A DNA stretch of 64,000 bases from Dictyobacter vulcani (GCF_008974265.1 NZ_BKZW01000003.1:248001-312000); one strand, 5' to 3'. Counted from the first letter of the stretch, positions 17,028-26,922 are shown. Numbers and translations: made by a program. Notes: generated by a model not told the origin, from the sequence alone.

Positions 17028-17564
17028 TTATTCTCTGCTGCCAGCTAGTGCCACCTGCGCGTAGGCCAGGGCGGAGGGAGGGTGGGATTGTGTACTTTCT
17101 AGTTGTCTGATAATCGTTGGCACTCCAACCAGTGTACGTCCGGCCAGTAGTTCTCGGGCCAGAGTTTTGAGTTCTTTTGGTCGTAGACGGAGTGAAGCGA
17201 CTTCTGCTAAGGGAACCCAGCCAGGGACTGGAAATTCTGGACCCTCTTGTTGCAATGGTTGTTCTTTGCTGGTTGGATGAGCATAGATATGAACTTCAAG
17301 GGTATAGCCATAATTCATTCGCTTTTGAGGGCATGGTGCGTGGGTAGGATAGATCCATTCTCCTAAAAATGCGATACTGGTCGCCTCAACCTCTATCCCT
17401 GTCTCCTCCCGTACCTCACGGGTCGCACATTCCAGCAGACTTTCGTATGGCTCCAGACCACCTCCCGGGAGACTCCAGTTACCACGATCATTCAATAAGA
17501 GTATCTGCTCATCTTCCAGTACAATTACGCGTGTGCGAATATTGTCGTAAATATTCTGGCTCAA
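17028..17564 (-). CDS. Nudix hydrolase
   Basis: 178 residues if translation starts at the TTG at 17564, which has AAAGGAG at ideal spacing. A TTG at 17594 would add ten residues but has no ribosome site. The Nudix box is complete: GGGLEPYESLLECATREV continuing REETGIEV, matching G-x5-E-x7-REUxEExGU. The protein should hydrolyse a nucleoside diphosphate linked to another moiety; the substrate is unknown. A long hairpin lies just upstream (17640-17692). Confidence 0.88.
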   Translation of the reverse strand: MSQNIYDNIRTRVIVLEDEQILLLNDRGNWSLPGGGLEPYESLLECATREVREETGIEVEATSIAFLGEWIYPTHAPCPQKRMNYGYTLEVHIYAHPTSKEQPLQQEGPEFPVPGWVPLAEVASLRLRPKELKTLARELLAGRTLVGVPTIIRQLESTQSHPPSALAYAQVALAGSRE

Positions 17565-17592
17565 TGTATGTTGCTCCTTTCTTTTACCTGCC

Positions 17593-17700
17593 AATCTCAG
17601 CTAGTTGTATCACAGGACTGAAAGAAATACTAGAGCTAATCCCTGGCAAGATGCCCGTATTTTATGGCATAACACGGGCATCTTGCCAGGGACTGAGATT
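17593..17700. repeat. Nested inverted repeat between Nudix and EamA genes
   Basis: An outer 8-bp pair (AATCTCAG at 17593, CTGAGATT at 17693) encloses a perfect 19-bp stem, TCCCTGGCAAGATGCCCGT with its complement (17640-17692) and a 15-base loop. There is no T run, so it may not be an intrinsic terminator. It could act in processing or be a palindromic repeat. Confidence 0.6.
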
Positions 17701-17704
17701 GATT

Positions 17705-18646
17705 TTATGGGAGCGGTTTATCTTGAGTTGTGTACGGGTCGATATATTGTATGCGTCGTTTCAACATTTTCCGGTTGAATATACGTTGTTCGGAGATGAA
17801 AATACCGAACAAAATCAGGATCACACCCAGCCATTGAATTGGTGTGATGTGCTCTTTTAAAATCAAGGCAGATGTAATGATTACAACTGGTAATTCAATT
17901 GAGCCTAGAATTGAGGCCATGGCTGACCCAATAGTCGGAATACCTCGGGCATAAAGGTAGGGTGGGATGATGACACCAAAGATAGCCAGTAATAAGGCGA
18001 AGATCCAGAGTCCCCGTACGAGTGAGCCGTTGAATAGGAAGAGTGGTGGAAAGATCAACATGGTAATGATCGCTCCTCCAGTAACCATCAGTGTGCTTCT
18101 TAAAATTGGAGAAACATTGAGCTCCACCCGTCCATTGACGGCAATATTACCGGTATAACTGGCGGCTGCCAGGAGTCCCAGCAGAATTCCCGCCATGCTC
18201 AGGTGTTCAAAGTGTAACGCCTCATAGCCAGCGGCTAGAACGGTGCCGATCAATACAATGGTTATTGCTATCCATTGCTGGCTCCCTGGTCGGCGTTTTT
18301 GCAGGATCCATTCCAGCAAAAAGCCCATCCACACGAACTGGAAGAGCAAAATGACACCCAGAGATGCCGGTAGGGATTGCAGAGCGAGATAGTAGAAGAC
18401 GCCGGTTAAGCCGGAGAAGATACCACTGACCAGCAATTTGCTTATAGTCATAAAGGAAAGCTGACGTAGCTCTTTGAATGAAGGAATACCCAGGATCCAC
18501 AGGCACAGGCAACCAAAGAACAGGGGACTACTTGTTACTTCTGCGGTCGAAAAGCCCATGCCATAGCTTAATTTTACAATGGTTGATAGGACACCAAATG
18601 AGGCGGCTCCCATTAAGACCAGCATACTGGCCGTAAATTTTTTCAC
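17705..18646 (-). CDS. EamA-family (DMT superfamily) transporter
   Basis: 313 residues from the GTG at 18646, which has GGAGGAG at good spacing. Earlier starts add 31 polar residues not expected before the first helix. About ten hydrophobic helices form the two EamA repeats: first half from FTASMLVLMGAASFGVLS, second half from LSMAGILLGLLAAASYTGNI. The C-terminal end is basic and cytoplasmic. Family members export or import metabolites and amino acids; the substrate is unknown. Confidence 0.88.
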   Translation of the reverse strand: MKKFTASMLVLMGAASFGVLSTIVKLSYGMGFSTAEVTSSPLFFGCLCLWILGIPSFKELRQLSFMTISKLLVSGIFSGLTGVFYYLALQSLPASLGVILLFQFVWMGFLLEWILQKRRPGSQQWIAITIVLIGTVLAAGYEALHFEHLSMAGILLGLLAAASYTGNIAVNGRVELNVSPILRSTLMVTGGAIITMLIFPPLFLFNGSLVRGLWIFALLLAIFGVIIPPYLYARGIPTIGSAMASILGSIELPVVIITSALILKEHITPIQWLGVILILFGIFISEQRIFNRKMLKRRIQYIDPYTTQDKPLP

Positions 18647-19002
18647 AACGGCTCCTCCCTGTGAACATAACGTGAGAGCCATATCGGTCTTATACACGAC
18701 ATCCTTTTTTGCACAAAAAAAGTCGGCCCCTACGCTCATAACATAGACAAAGTCTAGCTAGAGTGAGCCGATACTGCCGGTTAAGAAACCCGTATTTGTT
18801 ATATAAAGCTAGATATGGAGTTGCATCTAAGCTTCTCTGCTCATTCAGCGATTGAAATGGTTATTTAGTTACAGATAAATATTTCGATGCTGTAGCACTC
18901 GGTCGCAGATTATACCACTTCAGTAAAATTCCTGTCAACCGCAACCCGGTAGCCGTAATCGTAGAGGCAGCGCTAGTCGCAGCGACCAGCGCTGCCATTA
19001 CT
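18647..19002. other. Gene-free stretch with one hairpin
   Basis: No gene is seen. GGCAGCGCT and AGCGCTGCC (18966-18996) form a stem around an inner GTCGC/GCGAC pair, directly after the DoxX stop. It is a terminator-like structure without a clear T run. The rest probably holds the promoter of the EamA gene. Confidence 0.5.
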
Positions 19003-19503
19003 TTATGCTATAGTTGCGACTTTTTCGATAACTGGCTTGTTCTGTTGCTGTCTGATGCGCTTCCCTACCAGTGCATCCAGGGACCATGCTCCGGCGCCGC
19101 CAATAATGAGGGCCAGTGCGATGCCAGTGCCAAGAATGAAGAACTCAACGCCTTCGCCACGTTGATGCCCTCCCCAGTTCATAAAAAATCCGTTGGCGAT
19201 ATGGACCTTTATCGCTGCCACAAGCATCACTACGAGTAATCCCAGGGCCGCCGGGCGGGTGAGGAGTCCCACCAGGAGTGCTAAGGGGGCTAAGAATTCA
19301 GTAAAAATGGCCAGTAATGCAAAAATGAGTGGGATATGCATGCCATGGGTAAAACCTGTTACCGTTGCCTGGAAGCCATGACCGCCAAACCATCCCAGCA
19401 TTTTTTGTGATCCATGCACGATAAAGATTGTGAACAATGTCAGGCGTAGCACAAACAGGCCCGCATTGACCATCGCATTCGTGGGTGGATGCAAAAACTT
19501 CAT
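19003..19503 (-). CDS. DoxX-family membrane protein
   Basis: 166 residues; AAGGAG precedes the ATG. Four membrane helices (about 13-31, 53-75, 80-100, 124-145). The first shows the family pattern LRLTLFTIFIVHGSQKMLGWFGG, followed by PLIFALLAIFTEFLAPLALLVGL and a Gly-rich loop MNWGGHQRGEG. DoxX proteins are small integral membrane proteins linked to respiration, quinone or thiol-stress systems in various bacteria. The specific role here is unknown. It stands alone. Confidence 0.9.
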   Translation of the reverse strand: MKFLHPPTNAMVNAGLFVLRLTLFTIFIVHGSQKMLGWFGGHGFQATVTGFTHGMHIPLIFALLAIFTEFLAPLALLVGLLTRPAALGLLVVMLVAAIKVHIANGFFMNWGGHQRGEGVEFFILGTGIALALIIGGAGAWSLDALVGKRIRQQQNKPVIEKVATIA

Positions 19504-19846
19504 CTTCGGCTCCTTTTTTGCTGCGAGGAAATACGTCTATTCAAGACATATTTCCTCAGAGACAAACACCGACAAAATAAGTATATCTACATGTCATATT
19601 GATAATACCTATTTTGTCTTGTTTTATTACTATTCTATTACGACGAAAGAGAAAGCGTATAGTGAAGAATTATAGGAGTTTTTATATTTTTTATCCTACT
19701 CATACCTGCTTTTTATTTTGAAGAGGGAAAACTGAAGCATTCTGATGGATTGGTTATATTACCTAATCACGGCTCTGTGTTATAATTCTGGATAAATAGC
19801 TATGTTAGGTAATAAGTTACCACTCTTTCTTACCTGAGGATCTTTT
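19504..19846. promoter_or_regulatory. Divergent promoter region with inverted repeat
   Basis: TTACCTAA (19759-19766) and TTAGGTAA (19805-19812) form an 8-bp inverted repeat that encloses a TATAAT at about 19781, just upstream of the LuxR regulator. It is a possible operator. No gene is seen in the stretch. Confidence 0.35.
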
Positions 19847-22800
19847 ATGCCTAAACGCGCACCTTATCTTTTGCAATGGTCTATACAAACGCAAACCTAT
19901 CAGCTATCTGACATCACTCGCTCTGCTTCACTTGACATCATCCCTGATAGCCAGGTTTGGTTTGAGTGGTTAGTGACCATCTCTTCCTTTGCTTTTTACA
20001 GTCGGATGGGGGGACGTTATACTGCCCGTAAAGAGAATATACAGAGCAAGGGAGACTATTGGTATGCTTATCGTTCTATGCATGGGCGTACTGTCAAACG
20101 ATATCTTGGTCGGACGATAGATCTTTCTACGGCTCGTTTAGACGAGATTGCTGAGCGCTTTGTTGATGCGACCTCTGCTATCAAAGATACAGAATCTTCA
20201 CTGCCATCCTCTTCGCAGCCTGTGTTACCGCTACTGATTTCCAGATTGCATCCTCCCCGTCTCCCGCTTGCGCTGGTCGAGCGCCCACACCTGTTTGCCA
20301 GACTTGATGCCTGGCGTGCATATAAGCTTACCTTGTTGTGGGCCCCGGCAGGTTTTGGCAAGACAACGCTGGTGAATTCCTGGCTGACTGGTCTTCAGTC
20401 ACAGCACACCTTTTCGCATATGGCCTGGGTTGCGCTGGAGGCCAGCGATAATGATCCAGTGCATTTCTGGCGCTCCATTATTAGTGCCTGTCAGACCTGG
20501 CAGGAAGGCATAGGGAAAACGGCTCTTGAACGCCTGCCTACAGCGCTCCAGCCGCCCTTTGTCGCGACACCCCTGGAAACAATCTTGACTCTCTTCCTCA
20601 ACGATCTCGCACACCATGTTGATGATGGTATCCTGGTCCTTGATGACTATCATGCGGTCATAGAACCTCGATTGCATCAATCTCTGACCTTTTTTATTGA
20701 GCATCTTCCTACCCGATTGCATATAGTGATCTTGACGCGTAGCGAGCCACCTCTACCACTTGCGCGTTGGCATGCCCAGAGTTGCATGCAAGAGTTCACT
20801 ACCGTAGACCTGCGCTTTTCAGCCCTGGAAACTGCGGCGTTTCTGCACTATACAACGGCAGAGGTGCTACCCGAGAAAATCATTACTCAGCTTGATGCAT
20901 ATCTGGAAGGATGGCCCGCGGGCCTGCGCTTGCTGGTCCTGGCCGGGCATGCGACGCTGGAGGGCATGGAGCGTCATCTCTCTATTATGGATGAACAGCA
21001 GTCTTCTGACTCTTTTCGTCGTCACCTGCTTGATTACTTTATCAGTGAAGTTTTGGACGCGCAACCCGAGCCACTCCAGCTCTTTTTGCTGCAGACCAGT
21101 GGACTTCCGCGTTTGACAGGTGCGCTGTGTGATGAGATTATTGAAAGGCAGCATAGTAGCGTCTTGCTGGAAACTATAGAACGCGCAGGACTCTTTCTGG
21201 AAGCGTTGGACGAGGCAGAACCATGGTATCGCTATCACGCCCTTTTCGCCGAGGCAATGCGGGTTGAGGCCAGGCAACGTCTGGGTGAGGAAGCGCTGCA
21301 AACGTTATCTATGCGTGCAAGTCTCTGGTATGAGCAACACGGCTATCCTTTAGAGGCTATTGATGCAGCTCTGCGCGCTCACGATATGGAACGTGCAGGA
21401 TTGCTGATAGAGCGCTGTGGTGCAAGCGGGCAACGCTATGAACTACATACGCTGCGCGGCTGGCTGGAGCAGATCTCGGACACTGTCCTCTATGCGCATC
21501 CAGCGCTCTGTTTCTATGCTGCCGTTACCCTCCAGTTTCAACCGGTGTCCGCAGTTCATCCTCAAACGGCACGTGTTTGTATTGAAGAGTTACTGCAAAG
21601 AGCAGAGGAGGGATGGCGCAAGAGTGAGCAATTATCCTGGATTGGCCTGGTCTTTGCTTTTCGCGCCTTCATTGCATCCCTGCAGGGTTTAACCACTCAA
21701 GAGATGGTAGAGAATGCCAGAAAAGCTCTGACATTGTTGCCAGGAAAAAATACTGAAGATGACAATGACATAAATCTGGGGATGCTGGATTGGCGCAGCA
21801 TTTGTCTGGGAATTGTTGCGTCTGTCGCTATGCAGCAGGGGCATTTTGAGCAGGCTCACCAGCATTTGCTTGAGGCGCTTGTACTCAGCCAGCTAAGTGC
21901 GAATCGATCGTTTCTCAATGAGATTAACCTACGGCTGGGGGCGTGCTGTATGGCCATGGGGGAACTTCATCAGGCACGAGCGTATTATCGGCAGACGTTT
22001 ATGGCGGCTCGTGAACAGGAAGAAAGTGGCGATTGTGTACAGGCTTTGTTTGGTCTGGCCTGTATCTCTATGCAGTGGAACGAGCTTACCGTAGCAGAGC
22101 AACACATACAGGAAGCATCGGAGCGTGCGCAGCCTCAGGGACAGGATGAGAGCACAAAGGCTATGTATCTTCAGGCGTTACTACGCTTTGCAAGAGGCCA
22201 GAACATGGCGGCCTTACTCCAGGTTGCGACCCTGCTTGCCCATCTGCATTCCAATTCGATACCACAGGCACAAGAATTACTGCCTGACGTGCTAGCATTG
22301 CAAGCCCGTCTCTACTTGGCCAGGGGAGATTTTCCAGCTGTCCAGCGCAACCTGATTCTGCTGGCAAACTCAAGCCGTGAGCTTTCTTTTGTCCAACAGA
22401 CCAGGGTGAACATTTTGCAGGCGCGCTTCCAACTGGCGCAGGGAAATATGCAGGCGGCTATGTTTTTACTTGGGCCCTTGCTAGCGACGGTCCAGATGAA
22501 GCGGCACAGACACAGCGAACTAGAGATTCTGCTGCTTCTGACCCAGGCGTGTATGTTATGTCAACAGAAAAATGAGGCGCTTAAATGGTTGCAGCAGGCA
22601 CTTGCTCTGGCGCAGTACGAACGATTTTTACGCGTCTTTCTCTCCGAAGGCGAACCTCTGGTGCGTTTGCTACGTTTACTTCTGCCGATCATGCATGACA
22701 AAGCGTTGCGTTCCTATGGACAGACGGTATTGCATGCTCTTACGGTATTGCATGCTCTTACGGTATCTGAGGATGTCACTGCTACTGGCCTGCCTGCTCA

Positions 22801-22999
22801 ACCACTTGAGCCACTTTCCACCCAGGAGCTGCGTGTATTGCGGAAACTATGTGCTGGATTGACTAATCCTGAGATTGCCAGTGAGCTGGTTATTTCCGTA
22901 AATACGGTTAAAGATCACGTTAAGCATATCTATCGTAAGCTTAATGTTCGCAATCGCCTTGAAGCACGCGAAGCGGCGCGCCGCCTACAATATTTCTAA
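19847..22999 (+). CDS. LuxR/MalT-like ATP-dependent transcriptional regulator
   Basis: 1050 residues. Residues 1-110 form the N-terminal segment seen in many Ktedonobacteria-type regulators, with GDYWYAYRSMHG then KRYLGRTIDLSTARLDEIA. A STAND NTPase follows: Walker A GFGKTTLVNSW (about 168), Walker B-like GILVLDDYHAV, then ILTRSEPPLPLARW. TPR-type helical repeats cover about 480-930. The C-terminal LuxR helix-turn-helix (about 985-1050) contains LSTQELRVLRKLCAGLTNPEIA and VSVNTVKDHVKHIYRKL-like sequence. An 18-bp tandem duplication lies at 22724-22759. It senses an unknown small ligand and activates unknown genes; it is not clearly in an operon. Confidence 0.93.
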   Translation: MPKRAPYLLQWSIQTQTYQLSDITRSASLDIIPDSQVWFEWLVTISSFAFYSRMGGRYTARKENIQSKGDYWYAYRSMHGRTVKRYLGRTIDLSTARLDEIAERFVDATSAIKDTESSLPSSSQPVLPLLISRLHPPRLPLALVERPHLFARLDAWRAYKLTLLWAPAGFGKTTLVNSWLTGLQSQHTFSHMAWVALEASDNDPVHFWRSIISACQTWQEGIGKTALERLPTALQPPFVATPLETILTLFLNDLAHHVDDGILVLDDYHAVIEPRLHQSLTFFIEHLPTRLHIVILTRSEPPLPLARWHAQSCMQEFTTVDLRFSALETAAFLHYTTAEVLPEKIITQLDAYLEGWPAGLRLLVLAGHATLEGMERHLSIMDEQQSSDSFRRHLLDYFISEVLDAQPEPLQLFLLQTSGLPRLTGALCDEIIERQHSSVLLETIERAGLFLEALDEAEPWYRYHALFAEAMRVEARQRLGEEALQTLSMRASLWYEQHGYPLEAIDAALRAHDMERAGLLIERCGASGQRYELHTLRGWLEQISDTVLYAHPALCFYAAVTLQFQPVSAVHPQTARVCIEELLQRAEEGWRKSEQLSWIGLVFAFRAFIASLQGLTTQEMVENARKALTLLPGKNTEDDNDINLGMLDWRSICLGIVASVAMQQGHFEQAHQHLLEALVLSQLSANRSFLNEINLRLGACCMAMGELHQARAYYRQTFMAAREQEESGDCVQALFGLACISMQWNELTVAEQHIQEASERAQPQGQDESTKAMYLQALLRFARGQNMAALLQVATLLAHLHSNSIPQAQELLPDVLALQARLYLARGDFPAVQRNLILLANSSRELSFVQQTRVNILQARFQLAQGNMQAAMFLLGPLLATVQMKRHRHSELEILLLLTQACMLCQQKNEALKWLQQALALAQYERFLRVFLSEGEPLVRLLRLLLPIMHDKALRSYGQTVLHALTVLHALTVSEDVTATGLPAQPLEPLSTQELRVLRKLCAGLTNPEIASELVISVNTVKDHVKHIYRKLNVRNRLEAREAARRLQYF

Positions 23000-23145
23000 G
23001 CTTTTTTCCTTTGCCTGCTTCTCCGAACCACCCATAAAACCACCTGCCTGGAGGATGTCTTTATCCCTGCCTGTCCTTTATACTTCCAGCAAGTGTGTGA
23101 GTATGTGTCTGATCTTGATAGAAATAGCAGTAAAGGAGTACAAAT

Positions 23146-24606
23146 ATGGCCGAGTATCATAAGGCTGGAAATAACATAACGATTCGTGGTGGACGTGAGC
23201 CCCTGTTTGGTATTGTGCGGGGACCGCTGTATGGGCATATGGGCATCAAAGCTGACGTTTTCATGCCGCAGGTCCATCAATTAGGAGCGAACATGGGCAG
23301 GCTCTTTTTTGTCTGGGACCAGATAGAGCCTGAACGCGGTCATTTTGTGTGGGAGGCCATTGATACCTTGCTAGAGCAACTGGAGCCGTCTGATGAAGCA
23401 TGGATCACCCTCAATGCCAGTTCGTTGTGGGCTACTCGGCATGCGACCAATTTCCAGCCACCATCTCCGGCACTTCATCCAGAGGATTATTATCGTTTTG
23501 TATCCACGCTTGTCTCCCACTGCAAAGGTCGGGTCCGTTACTGGCAATGCGAAAATGAACCGACAAATCCTATGCTCTGGGAGGGTACCCCTCAGGATTA
23601 TAGCAATCAACTTAAAATCTTCTCGCAGGCGGTCAAAGAGGCGGATCCTGAGGCGGTTGTGATCCTGGCAGGTGCGGTTGATGCATTCCATGAAGCGGCT
23701 GGAGCTCACAATCCTGATACGCAATCTGAGCGTGACTTTTTTGATTATCTATTGCGCGAAAATGCGACTGACTTTGATGTCTTTGATCTCCACACCTATG
23801 GCGATCCCTATGCGATCAGACCCAATATTGATGCGGTCCGTCAGAAAATGGCCACCTTTGGATATCAGAAGCCTGTCTTCATTGGGGAGTATAATGGTCC
23901 GAGCTTCTTCTATTTTCCGGAGAACCTGTCCATTATGCAAAGTTTATTCGAGCGGATGCTCTCAAATCCAACCACTGATACATTGGAGCAGGCCACACAG
24001 GGTACTGCTATTGCTGATCTGTATGCGCGGATGGATACATTGCCGCCGCAGGCTCAGATGTTTATGGATGGATGCTCTCCCGAACTGGAACAGAAGCGTC
24101 ATCGAATTAATTGTCGTGAACTGGTCATGCGTAGTCTGCTGGCGCTTTCCGCAGATGTTCAAAAGATGTTTTGTTGGAACCTTGCCAACGAAAAGGTTGA
24201 TCGAAACAATATGATGCATCTGTTGTTTGATAAGCATAAACTGTTTGACTATGAGGCTGGTGTGTTTAAACAGCCCTATCCAGCTGCTGAAACGTTCAGC
24301 CTGATAACCAGTGAGCTTAAAGACATGAAGCGCGTGCAACAGCTCGAACTTCCCGAGCAGCCAGCGATCTATCTGTTTGAGGTACAGAGACGTGAGCGTG
24401 GTCCACTGTATGTTATCTGGGAGCGACATGATACGTTCTCTGGAGAAGACGATCCTGTGACACCATTTAGCTATCCCTGGTCCGCACCCCAGGCCTGGGC
24501 GATGGATGTGTTTGGCCAGACGATACCCACCCGGGTGAGCAATGGTCATCTGCACCTTTCGCTGTCACTGACTCCGATATTCATTGAGCCGCAAGCGGAG
24601 AATTAG
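23146..24606 (+). CDS. Clan GH-A (beta/alpha)8 glycoside hydrolase-like protein
   Basis: 486 residues; AAAGGAG before the ATG. There is no signal peptide, so it is probably cytoplasmic. The TIM-barrel pattern is clear: QLGANMGRLFFVWDQIEPER, then the acid/base region WQCENEPTNP (Glu138), then FDVFDLHTYGDP, and the nucleophile region KPVFIGEYNGPS (Glu248). A beta-sandwich-like tail (about 400-486) follows. The layout resembles GH39/GH5-type enzymes. The substrate is unknown, and it may equally act on a glycoside of internal metabolism. It follows the regulator gene by ~150 bases in the same direction. Confidence 0.7.
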   Translation: MAEYHKAGNNITIRGGREPLFGIVRGPLYGHMGIKADVFMPQVHQLGANMGRLFFVWDQIEPERGHFVWEAIDTLLEQLEPSDEAWITLNASSLWATRHATNFQPPSPALHPEDYYRFVSTLVSHCKGRVRYWQCENEPTNPMLWEGTPQDYSNQLKIFSQAVKEADPEAVVILAGAVDAFHEAAGAHNPDTQSERDFFDYLLRENATDFDVFDLHTYGDPYAIRPNIDAVRQKMATFGYQKPVFIGEYNGPSFFYFPENLSIMQSLFERMLSNPTTDTLEQATQGTAIADLYARMDTLPPQAQMFMDGCSPELEQKRHRINCRELVMRSLLALSADVQKMFCWNLANEKVDRNNMMHLLFDKHKLFDYEAGVFKQPYPAAETFSLITSELKDMKRVQQLELPEQPAIYLFEVQRRERGPLYVIWERHDTFSGEDDPVTPFSYPWSAPQAWAMDVFGQTIPTRVSNGHLHLSLSLTPIFIEPQAEN

Positions 24607-24697
24607 CCATAATATCTCAGCACGAGATATGTGCATGCAAACCATCTTTTGTACAGGAGATGGTTTGTACTGCTCTCCTTGAGGGTATTATTGGCAT

Positions 24698-25354
24698 TTA
24701 GTTCAGAGCAACTAACAATTTTTGTAGTTCAGGCACCAGGCCAGTACGTGGTTCAATCTGCCGATACTCAATGCCAAATGAGCGGATTATCTGGCCATAT
24801 TCTTCATTGCCGTCATCGATCAGTACACTCTCGCCAGGCTGAATCTGGTGGGTGCGCAAATAGTTGCCAAAGAAAGCACTCTCGCCGTTGGCATCTCTAT
24901 CCATTTTTAGTGCTTTGAGATCATAGGAATTGAGGACATCATCAAAAATAGTTGTGAGCCTCATTCCTGGAACTGTCCAGCGCGAGAAGGTATCCATGTT
25001 ATCAGTTGCCACCGCAACCCGAATACCCATAGCCTGGAGCTGACGCACATACATTGGAACCAGTGGTGATACAAATTGCATCTGGCTACAACTTAGTGCC
25101 AGTTCCTGGAGCAGAAATTGTGGATCAAAGGTAGGATTTTGCTGACAGATATACGCAACCACTTCCTCACTGCTCAATTTACCACGCATCCAATCACTTG
25201 TGCCCTTAAAAGAGGCATTTTTGCCAAAGAGGATGGCCTGGATAATTTGAAGCGTTGGATAGTGGAGGTGTTTAGGGTCATTAAAATGATTCCAGAAGAG
25301 TGAATTGGATAATGTGAAAGCCCAATCGAGAAAAACACATTTATACACACTCAT
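24698..25354 (-). CDS. HAD-superfamily hydrolase with altered motif I
   Basis: 218 residues from the ATG at 25354, with AGGAGG nine bases upstream. HAD motif I is FLDWAFTL: the nucleophile Asp is present, but the usual second Asp (D-x-D) is Ala. Motif II is VAVATDN, motif III Lys lies in LKALKMD, and motif IV is VLIDDGNEE. A helical cap lies about 20-95. The missing second Asp argues against an ordinary phosphatase and fits dehalogenase-like or inactive members. Spacing to the kinase gene is small, but that gene is upstream in the same direction, so co-transcription is possible. Confidence 0.75.
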   Translation of the reverse strand: MSVYKCVFLDWAFTLSNSLFWNHFNDPKHLHYPTLQIIQAILFGKNASFKGTSDWMRGKLSSEEVVAYICQQNPTFDPQFLLQELALSCSQMQFVSPLVPMYVRQLQAMGIRVAVATDNMDTFSRWTVPGMRLTTIFDDVLNSYDLKALKMDRDANGESAFFGNYLRTHQIQPGESVLIDDGNEEYGQIIRSFGIEYRQIEPRTGLVPELQKLLVALN

Positions 25355-25389
25355 GAACACATACCTCCTTGTATTGTGGGCTGAGCCAA

Positions 25390-26580
25390 TTATTTCTTTG
25401 CATGTCCTTTTTTTCCTTTTCCAGCATCTGGTTGATGCTGGGCAGGCGGTTGAGGGTTGGTTGGCTGTGTAACGGATGTGGCTACTGGCGTATGTGTGTT
25501 GATTGCAGTGCCAGGGCCCGGGCTGGCGATCGTGGTTGCAGCCGGTTGTTTCGCGGGTTCCGTTGGTGCGGAGGCCATGGCGTGGGTGAGTAGAACGATC
25601 AAAATGATCAGGGCTAGCAGGGCGGCACCAATAATCCAGACGATACGTGGCACGCCGGTTGAGGGGAGTCTGGTCGATGTTTGTTGTGTCGGCACCACAT
25701 TAATCGAGGTCGGTAACTGTGGAGTAACACTCTGAATGCCGGCAACGGGTTGGGGAAGTGCATCAACCTGATACGCCTGGTGGAAGGCGTTGGCCAGCGC
25801 TTTGGGCGTGCGGAAACGGCGGGCAGGATCTTTTGCCAGTGTTTGTAATATGACGCGTTCGACATCGGGTGTAACGGCAGGATTAAGTTGTGAGGGTGGC
25901 TGGGGCGTATCCCGCATGTGTTTCATCACAATCGTGACCGGATTCGGGCCGCGAAAGGGTACGCTGCCTGTAACCATTTGATAGGCCAGCACACCCAGCG
26001 CATAAATATCACTGGCCGGTGAGGCGGCTCCCTCAACCAGTTCTGGAGCCATATACTCAGGTGTACCAATCAAAAAGCCAGAACGGGTCAGGCTATAATT
26101 ATCTTCGATACTTTTGACCAGGCCAAAATCTGTCAGATAGGCATAATGCCCATCGCGTAGCAGGACATTGGAGGCTTTGATGTCGCGGTGCAGCATGCCT
26201 TTTTCATGCGCGAATTGGAGCGCGCCCGCGATCTGATCGAGAATCTCTCCGGCCTCTTCAATTGGCAGTGGACCTTCAGCGGCTCGGCGGCTGAGGGTGC
26301 CGTATTCAATATATGGTGTGACCATATAAGCCCAGTGTTCATATTCGCCATAATCGAGGGGCGAGAGAATGTGTGGATGGTGGAGCCGCGTCATGGCTCG
26401 TGCTTCACGGCGGAAACGTTCATAATATTCACCCGCACTGCGCCGCACCATTTTCATTGCCACAATTTGTTGGGTACGCAGGTCACGTGCCAGGTATACC
26501 TCTGACATACCGCCTTTGGCGAGACCACGATCAATATGATAGTTACTTATGGTTATATTTATCAGCTCTTGCATGAGCAT
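25390..26580 (-). CDS. Receptor-type Ser/Thr protein kinase
   Basis: 396 residues; AAGGAG lies six bases before the ATG. The kinase domain (about 10-275) has AKGGMSEVYLA, VAMKMV, HRDIKASNVLL, DFGLV and GTPEYMAPE, all needed for activity. A single membrane helix (VWIIGAALLALIILIVLL, about 315-334) leads to a short outside tail rich in Pro/Thr that ends in KGKKGHAKK. It lacks PASTA or other recognisable sensor domains. Targets are unknown. It precedes the HAD gene by 36 bases. Confidence 0.93.
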   Translation of the reverse strand: MLMQELINITISNYHIDRGLAKGGMSEVYLARDLRTQQIVAMKMVRRSAGEYYERFRREARAMTRLHHPHILSPLDYGEYEHWAYMVTPYIEYGTLSRRAAEGPLPIEEAGEILDQIAGALQFAHEKGMLHRDIKASNVLLRDGHYAYLTDFGLVKSIEDNYSLTRSGFLIGTPEYMAPELVEGAASPASDIYALGVLAYQMVTGSVPFRGPNPVTIVMKHMRDTPQPPSQLNPAVTPDVERVILQTLAKDPARRFRTPKALANAFHQAYQVDALPQPVAGIQSVTPQLPTSINVVPTQQTSTRLPSTGVPRIVWIIGAALLALIILIVLLTHAMASAPTEPAKQPAATTIASPGPGTAINTHTPVATSVTQPTNPQPPAQHQPDAGKGKKGHAKK

Positions 26581-26922
26581 TTTACACTCCTTGCATCCCA
26601 GCTTTGTAGAAAAAGATGAGTATAAAAGGTATACGATTAGAAAGGGATCTTTGGGACGAAACTAGTATTTTATAGAAATATTTTGAGTAGAGACCTGCTA
26701 TATATGTCCAACCTCTGGCATGTCAGGCCATGGCTGCCTTTGTTTGGATGTATCTGGTGATAGTTTTAATGATAACCTGTAGGATATTGTTCGCACAAGT
26801 AAAGAAGCGGCGCCATCTTCATTTGTGCCGCTGATTTTGGCCAGAATCTTCCTGGTGACTGTCGCTTTACTCAGGTATGCGCTTTATTGTATGACAAAGC
26901 TGTATCTATTACAACTACCTAT
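26581..26922. other. Gene-free stretch upstream of kinase gene
   Basis: No gene or conserved structure is recognised. It should hold the promoter of the kinase gene on the minus strand. Confidence 0.4.

Noticed and set aside
22161..22373. Antisense frame inside the LuxR/MalT-like gene
   Set aside because: Shadow of a well-supported gene; no start signal.
24630..24918. 95-codon plus-strand frame downstream of the glycoside hydrolase-like gene
   Set aside because: It is the complement of the HAD gene, which has clear motifs and a good ribosome site.
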